NCBI GenBank assembly: GCA_045616985.1
Contig: JAZLHU010000013.1
Location: 16,337 to 80,336 of the forward strand
DNA: 64,000 nt
Source: RUG13409 sp045616985
Lineage (GTDB): Bacteria > Bacillota > Clostridia > Peptostreptococcales > Anaerovoracaceae
Direction: 5' to 3'
Shown piece after piece: positions 60,000 to 64,000 of this stretch. Position numbers and translations under genes: made by a program. Below the pieces are notes generated by a model. The model was not told the origin of the DNA and did not search any database. It worked only from the letters and a program-made list of their open reading frames with translations. Numbering within the stretch: the first letter of the stretch is position 1; each line of letters opens with the position of its first letter.

Positions 60000-61115
60000 T
60001 TGAAAGAAAACACCGTGGTCGTACCACGCAGATCAAGAAAAAGGCATAAAAATGAAAAACCGAGCGCAGGAAAGACGATTGCAAGAGTATTTTTGGTACT
60101 TCTGACTACAATCCTTGCCTCAGTGCTGGCCTTGTTAATTGTGCTGTCAACAATAATAAAGGGCCCCTCCCCATCGGCAAGGGACACATTTGTAACAACA
60201 GTGCTTGAATCGGGAAATCTTAAATTTCTGGCAGAAATATTCCTAAGCGAAGATGAAATCAATGCAATTGTCGCAAAAACATCCATGAAGGACATGGATA
60301 CTGATGTCAATAAAGAGCTGATCAATACCGAAACAGCAGAGGTCGAAGGAAACTTCGACGAAAACGGTATAGAAATCAAAGAGATAAACGGAAACGGCTT
60401 CTTCGCCACGCTTATGATAGTAAAAGACCCTTCGAAAGTTCAGGTCGGGTCTACCTATCCATGGAGTGAATACGGAAAGACCCTTGATAAAATCGTAAAG
60501 GATGCAGGTGCTGTTGCAGGGATCAACGGAGGTCTTTATGCCGCAGATATGAACAAAGGCGGAAGTCCTTACGGCGTATGCGTATCAAAAGGCGAAATTC
60601 AGTACAATAATCCGGGCGGATGGGCCGGACTTTATATGATAGGCTTTGATAAAAACGATATCCTTCGCATAGAAAAAATTGAAGGATGGACAAAGGCAAA
60701 GTTCGAGCAATATGTTAATAACGAAGGAATTCGCGATGCGGTTGCATTTCAGGATGAGCTTTCAGATTCCAACAACCACTTTGTTCCTTTAATCATAAAC
60801 GGAGAACCAAGAGAGCTAAATGGCGCAGGCTCCGGAGCAAACCCGCGAACGGTTATAGGACAACGAGCCGATGGCGCCGTGCTTTTGCTGGTTACAGACG
60901 GACGCGGAGCAGACAGCCATCTTGGCGCAACAGCATCGGATTTGATAAGCATTTTGATTGAAGAAGGGGCCGTAAATGCGGCAAATCTTGACGGCGGAAG
61001 CTCATCCTGCATGTGCTACAGAGACGATTATCTTATGCACAGCGTTACCTTCTATTACAGAAATTCCTCATGGAAACTTCCTACGGCTTTTGTGGTTATG
61101 GGAGGTAAAAAATAA
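60000..61115 (+). CDS. Phosphodiester glycosidase (NAGPA-domain) membrane-anchored exoprotein
   Basis: 371 residues: basic N-terminus, one membrane helix (VFLVLLTTILASVLALLIVLSTII), about 90 residues of linker, then the NAGPA/exopolysaccharide domain with AGINGGLYAADMNKGGSPYG, NPRTVIGQRADGAVLLLVTDGR and NLDGGSSSCMCY. Such proteins act on sugar phosphodiesters in the envelope. Start TTG at 60000 with AGGAGA 6 bases upstream. Coupled to the next gene by TAATG. Confidence 0.87.
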   Translation: MKENTVVVPRRSRKRHKNEKPSAGKTIARVFLVLLTTILASVLALLIVLSTIIKGPSPSARDTFVTTVLESGNLKFLAEIFLSEDEINAIVAKTSMKDMDTDVNKELINTETAEVEGNFDENGIEIKEINGNGFFATLMIVKDPSKVQVGSTYPWSEYGKTLDKIVKDAGAVAGINGGLYAADMNKGGSPYGVCVSKGEIQYNNPGGWAGLYMIGFDKNDILRIEKIEGWTKAKFEQYVNNEGIRDAVAFQDELSDSNNHFVPLIINGEPRELNGAGSGANPRTVIGQRADGAVLLLVTDGRGADSHLGATASDLISILIEEGAVNAANLDGGSSSCMCYRDDYLMHSVTFYYRNSSWKLPTAFVVMGGKK

Positions 61116-62266
61116 TGAAAAGCAAACAGCTCTCAAAATTCGGCAAGGTATATTTTACCTACCTGGCAATCCTGCTTGTAATCTTGATTGCAATCTTTTT
61201 CGGTGTTCGCAGTTCAATGGTCAAATACGAAGCATCCACACCTGAAGGCTTTGTTTTATCCCATGTTAAAGAGGCCTCAAAAGGAAAAGGCGAGCTTGGG
61301 AAATACCTTAAAAACTATTGTTTTGATAAGGAACTTGGAGATAAAAAGGGCCGCGAAGCATTGTTCAAACAGCTTGCATCAGGGAATCTTGAAGTTCAGT
61401 TAAACAAAAAAAGCTTTGACACAGCTCATCCTGTTTACGATGTCAAATCAGGAGAAACCCCTCTTCTTTCAATGCAGATCAACCAGGGAAAACCCAAAAG
61501 CGTTCTCGGCATTCTGACAATGTTTGATTGGGATATAAACTACTGTATTTTGAGGACTCCTTCCGGATTCGAAAAGCTTGAGCTAAATGAAAACAATTTA
61601 TTAAACTGTGATATCTATCTTCCGGAAGGCTATCACCTTTTCATAGATGAAATCGAGTACACGGCTTCTGCCGATGAGAAGCAGCCTATTGATGAATTTG
61701 GCGATATGGCAAAATATGCAGATGTTCCCGTAATGCAGGTATATCACCTTACCGACCTTGCATTTGAACCCGCAGTAAAAATCACAAACAATGTAAACGA
61801 AACAGCGGAACTCAAAAGAAGCGCAAACTCATATACCGCAGAAATAGCTTATGGCGAAAGCCCCGAGGCAAAAGAGATAATAAACAAAATCGGAGATCCG
61901 ATTGAAATAGCAAAAACCTGGTCTAAATTTATGACAGACGACATAGGCGGCGCAAAGCATGGGCTTGATAAGGTCATCAGCGACTGCAGATTATACAAGG
62001 GCTCGGATTTATACACTCAGGCAGAAGGCTGGGCAAAGAATGTTGACATCACCTTCGTAAGCGGTCACACAATAAAAAGCTGGTCGGACGAAAGTGTTGT
62101 AAACTATGTAAAATACAATGATAATCTGGTTTCCTGCGATGTCAGTGTCACCAAAAACATGGTGCTCAAAACAGGTGCAAAAGTTCCTGATGTATTCCAC
62201 GACAGAATGTATTTTGCAAATGTAAACGGAAGCTGGTACCTCTTTAAGCTTCAGTCAATAAGATAG
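61115..62266 (+). CDS. Membrane-anchored extracytoplasmic protein of unknown function
   Basis: 383 residues: N-terminal helix (VYFTYLAILLVILIAIFFGV) then a large extracytoplasmic domain with beta-rich stretches and a C-terminal NTF2-like-looking segment (VNYVKYNDNLVSCDVSVTKNMVL ... MYFANVNGSWYLFKLQ). No family recognised. It begins one base inside the NAGPA gene stop, so the two products probably act together at the cell surface. Confidence 0.8.
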   Translation: MKSKQLSKFGKVYFTYLAILLVILIAIFFGVRSSMVKYEASTPEGFVLSHVKEASKGKGELGKYLKNYCFDKELGDKKGREALFKQLASGNLEVQLNKKSFDTAHPVYDVKSGETPLLSMQINQGKPKSVLGILTMFDWDINYCILRTPSGFEKLELNENNLLNCDIYLPEGYHLFIDEIEYTASADEKQPIDEFGDMAKYADVPVMQVYHLTDLAFEPAVKITNNVNETAELKRSANSYTAEIAYGESPEAKEIINKIGDPIEIAKTWSKFMTDDIGGAKHGLDKVISDCRLYKGSDLYTQAEGWAKNVDITFVSGHTIKSWSDESVVNYVKYNDNLVSCDVSVTKNMVLKTGAKVPDVFHDRMYFANVNGSWYLFKLQSIR

Positions 62267-62325
62267 CTTCGCAGGGGAATGCCTCAACGGGCAAAACAAG
62301 AAAAAGTCCGCAAACCGCGTTGATG

Positions 62326-62331
62326 TATAAT
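62326..62331 (+). promoter_or_regulatory. -10 element of the DMT transporter gene
   Basis: TATAAT ends 6 bases before the ATG at 62338, with TG immediately in front. No ribosome binding site and no clear -35 box. Confidence 0.4.
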
Positions 62332-62337
62332 ACAAAT

Positions 62338-63234
62338 ATGGCAAAATTGAGTTTAAAGGGAAATATCCGTTCGGATAAAGTTTTCCTTGCAAAATTTAAA
62401 ATGATAACAGCAACCGCGGCTTTTGGAACCATTGGTATTTTCAGACGCTATATTGAGCTTCCTTCATCCGTTCTTGCCATGGCAAGAGGTTTTATCGGAG
62501 TTTTGTTTTTAATTCTTGTACTGCTGCTCAGAAAAAAACCTATCGATAAAGTCGGGATCAGGAAAAACGGATTCAGACTTGCCTTGACCGGCGCGTTGAT
62601 CGGACTCAACTGGGTGACTCTTTTCGAAGCATATAACTTTACCAGCGTTGCCAAAGCAACAGTATATTATTACACCGCGCCGATATTCTTAATTATCGCA
62701 AGCATTATTATTCTTGCAGAAAACCTTAAGCCCAAGAAAATCATCTGCGTATTTTCAGCTCTTATCGGAACGGTTATGGTCTCCGGAATTCTTGACAGAT
62801 CAGAGTCCACGGAATTTGAGCCAACAGGCCTTATTCTGGGCCTTGCGGCCGCTTTAATGTACGCTACCGTAATGTTTATAAACAAATCGATTACAGGCAT
62901 TAACGCAACAGAAAAGACCCTTATACAATTGTTTATGGCGGGTCTTGTCATGCTTTTATATTCGCTTTTCACAGGAGCGTTTTCCGGCATTGAACTGACA
63001 ACTGCATCGGTAGTCTTAACGATTATTGTCGGTATTTTTCATACCGGTTTTTGCTACACTCTTTTCTTTGGTGCAATGGATCACCTAAGTGCCCAGAGCA
63101 TTGCGATCTTTACCTACATCGATCCTGCAGTTGCGGTAATCCTTTCCGCCCTCATCCTTCACGAACACCTCGGGATCGAAGGAATAATCGGCGCCGCTTT
63201 GGTTATCGGTTCAGCACTGATCTCAGAGCTGTAA
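62338..63234 (+). CDS. EamA/DMT-superfamily transporter
   Basis: 298 residues, ten helices in two EamA repeats (ATAAFGTIGIFRRYIELPSSVLAMARGFIGVLFLI; TGLILGLAAALMYATVMFINKSI), with the typical QSIAIFTYIDPAVAVILSALILHE near the end. Probable metabolite or amino-acid exporter. The ATG at 62338 is chosen because TATAAT lies just before it; TTG 62320 and ATG 62323 are in-frame alternatives. Convergent with the following lipoprotein gene. Confidence 0.85.
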   Translation: MAKLSLKGNIRSDKVFLAKFKMITATAAFGTIGIFRRYIELPSSVLAMARGFIGVLFLILVLLLRKKPIDKVGIRKNGFRLALTGALIGLNWVTLFEAYNFTSVAKATVYYYTAPIFLIIASIIILAENLKPKKIICVFSALIGTVMVSGILDRSESTEFEPTGLILGLAAALMYATVMFINKSITGINATEKTLIQLFMAGLVMLLYSLFTGAFSGIELTTASVVLTIIVGIFHTGFCYTLFFGAMDHLSAQSIAIFTYIDPAVAVILSALILHEHLGIEGIIGAALVIGSALISEL

Positions 63235-63251
63235 TACTTTTTCAATCCTAT

Positions 63252-63710
63252 TTACCGTTCAGGTAAAAGTTCAAATTCACAAAGTCTGCACTGCTCGTCA
63301 GCTGCGCCGGTCCAAAGAAGCCTGCCTTCGCTGACATCAAAATAACCATCAAGTCTGTCATCAGTGATTTCCGATGTTTCATTTCCGTCGGAATCGTATG
63401 TCAGAGTTTTACATATACCATCCGTATATGACAGCCTTTCCCCTTTTTCGCTCAGAACTGCATGAATGGTCCATCTTACTGTTTCACTTGCAGAATTTGC
63501 CCAGGAAACGACTATTACAAGACCATCATCAGCCTTTTCATCCCTGCTTGCATCAAGCATCGCTCTTTGGGAAACGGCATCCAGGTATTCACCTACAAGA
63601 GCATCCCTTTTTGCCATGAGCTCGTCATGAGCTTTGTTGTTCCCGCAAGCTGCTAAAGCGCTAATCATTACAGCACATATAATAATTGCTATTAATTTTT
63701 TAACAGTCAT
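63252..63710 (-). CDS. Small lipoprotein of unknown function
   Basis: 152 residues with lipoprotein signal MTVKKLIAIIICAVMISALAACG. The mature part starts with a charged helix (DELMAKRDALVGEYLDAVSQRAM) and a beta-rich domain containing YDSDGNETSEITDDRLDGYFDV. No family recognised. GGAAGAG precedes the ATG; an extended -10 TGATATAAT lies at 63759-63767. Confidence 0.75.
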   Translation of the reverse strand: MTVKKLIAIIICAVMISALAACGNNKAHDELMAKRDALVGEYLDAVSQRAMLDASRDEKADDGLVIVVSWANSASETVRWTIHAVLSEKGERLSYTDGICKTLTYDSDGNETSEITDDRLDGYFDVSEGRLLWTGAADEQCRLCEFELLPER

Positions 63711-64000
63711 TTTTGCTCTTCCTTAAAATGCTTTTTCATTCTAATTATTTCAAATCTGATTATATCAAAATTCGTACAAAAACATATTACTTTTTTAGCC
63801 GGATTCCGATTGGCTGAGCGAACTTGGATTCTTTATCTCAACGATTTAATGCATTCATCCCATTCTGATTTGATCTATTTATATCCTATGAGCATATGCT
63901 TTTACTACAGAATGCAGAAATAACGAACGATTTGTCGTAATCTCAAATTATCTTAGCCCATTATGCGGGGTAAGTACGGTAGTAAGCTGCACTAATTACG
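63711..64000. other. AT-rich non-coding end of the window
   Basis: Contains the lipoprotein promoter (TGATATAAT at 63759-63767 on the minus strand). Beyond 63780 I see no start codon with a ribosome binding site and no long frame; short broken frames on the minus strand could be remnants of a gene lying outside the window. Confidence 0.4.

Noticed and set aside
63780..64000. Transposase or other gene fragment at the window end
   Set aside because: Only short broken frames are visible and none resembles a known protein.

Overview
The window looks like a chromosomal segment of a low-to-moderate GC, anaerobic Firmicute of the class Clostridia; I cannot name a genus from sequence alone. The reasons are a Gram-positive SOS box (CGAAC-N4-GTTTG) upstream of lexA, an infC-rpmI-rplT operon with an ATT start and a Firmicute-type leader, RNase M5 (rnmV), a Tad pilus locus without a secretin, TAXI-TRAP transport, strong AAGGAGG-type ribosome binding sites and TTGACA/TATAAT promoters. 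Most genes lie on the minus strand in tight operons with ATGA or TAATG overlaps.

Layout. 1-719: 5' end of thrS (without a TGS domain). 832-6331: a compact Tad/Flp pilus operon (CpaB-like, TadZ, TadA, TadB, TadC and four small single-span proteins). 6498-10125: operon of a membrane-anchored E2-acyltransferase-like protein, purine nucleoside phosphorylase and an MTA/SAH deaminase. 10181-10939: ispE. 11148-12732: an AT-rich accessory patch (AbiEi/DUF6088-like regulator with a long terminator-bearing leader, three short repeats, and a DUF3825 protein), immediately downstream of a Met-His-Gln-Cys tRNA cluster (12830-13180). 13258-15129: nrdR-cmk-PAP2 operon. 15236-17335: prfC and a GNAT gene on the plus strand. 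17339-20642: BlaI/BlaR1-like operon whose third gene is a secreted stalk-domain protein. 20761-21943: infC-rpmI-rplT behind an autoregulatory leader. 22153-22791: lexA. 22867-26937: TAXI-TRAP transporter coupled to a split ChrA pair. 27148-31753 (plus strand): comEC-holA-rlmN-P-loop gene. 31808-41265: rnc-smc-ftsY-PBP1-apbE. 41333-50737: a phosphate-binding-like lipoprotein fusion, an M16 peptidase, an ABC exporter, a WYL regulator, a Phd-Doc toxin-antitoxin pair and an FNT channel. 50743-59781: valS, then a probable operon rnmV-MATE-aminotransferase-aldolase-FGGY kinase-GtrA. 60000-63710: a phosphodiester-glycosidase-like exoprotein with an unknown partner, a DMT exporter and a small lipoprotein.

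How parts work together. rnc, smc and ftsY give RNA processing, chromosome condensation and membrane targeting. comEC and holA share an operon with rRNA methylation. The PNP and MTA/SAH deaminase genes form a purine and methylthioadenosine salvage pair. The aminotransferase, class II aldolase and sugar kinase probably form an uncharacterised carbon-utilisation pathway.

No CRISPR array, intact insertion sequence or prophage was seen. The least ordinary regions are the Tad locus (degenerate P-loops and small proteins with matching N-termini), the tRNA-adjacent accessory patch, the BlaI/BlaR1 operon with its non-beta-lactamase third gene, the inactive-looking membrane E2 protein, and a recurring promoter/start arrangement (TGATATAAT 6-9 nt before an ATG) that suggests leaderless mRNAs. 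All family assignments come from reading motifs by eye; no database search was run.
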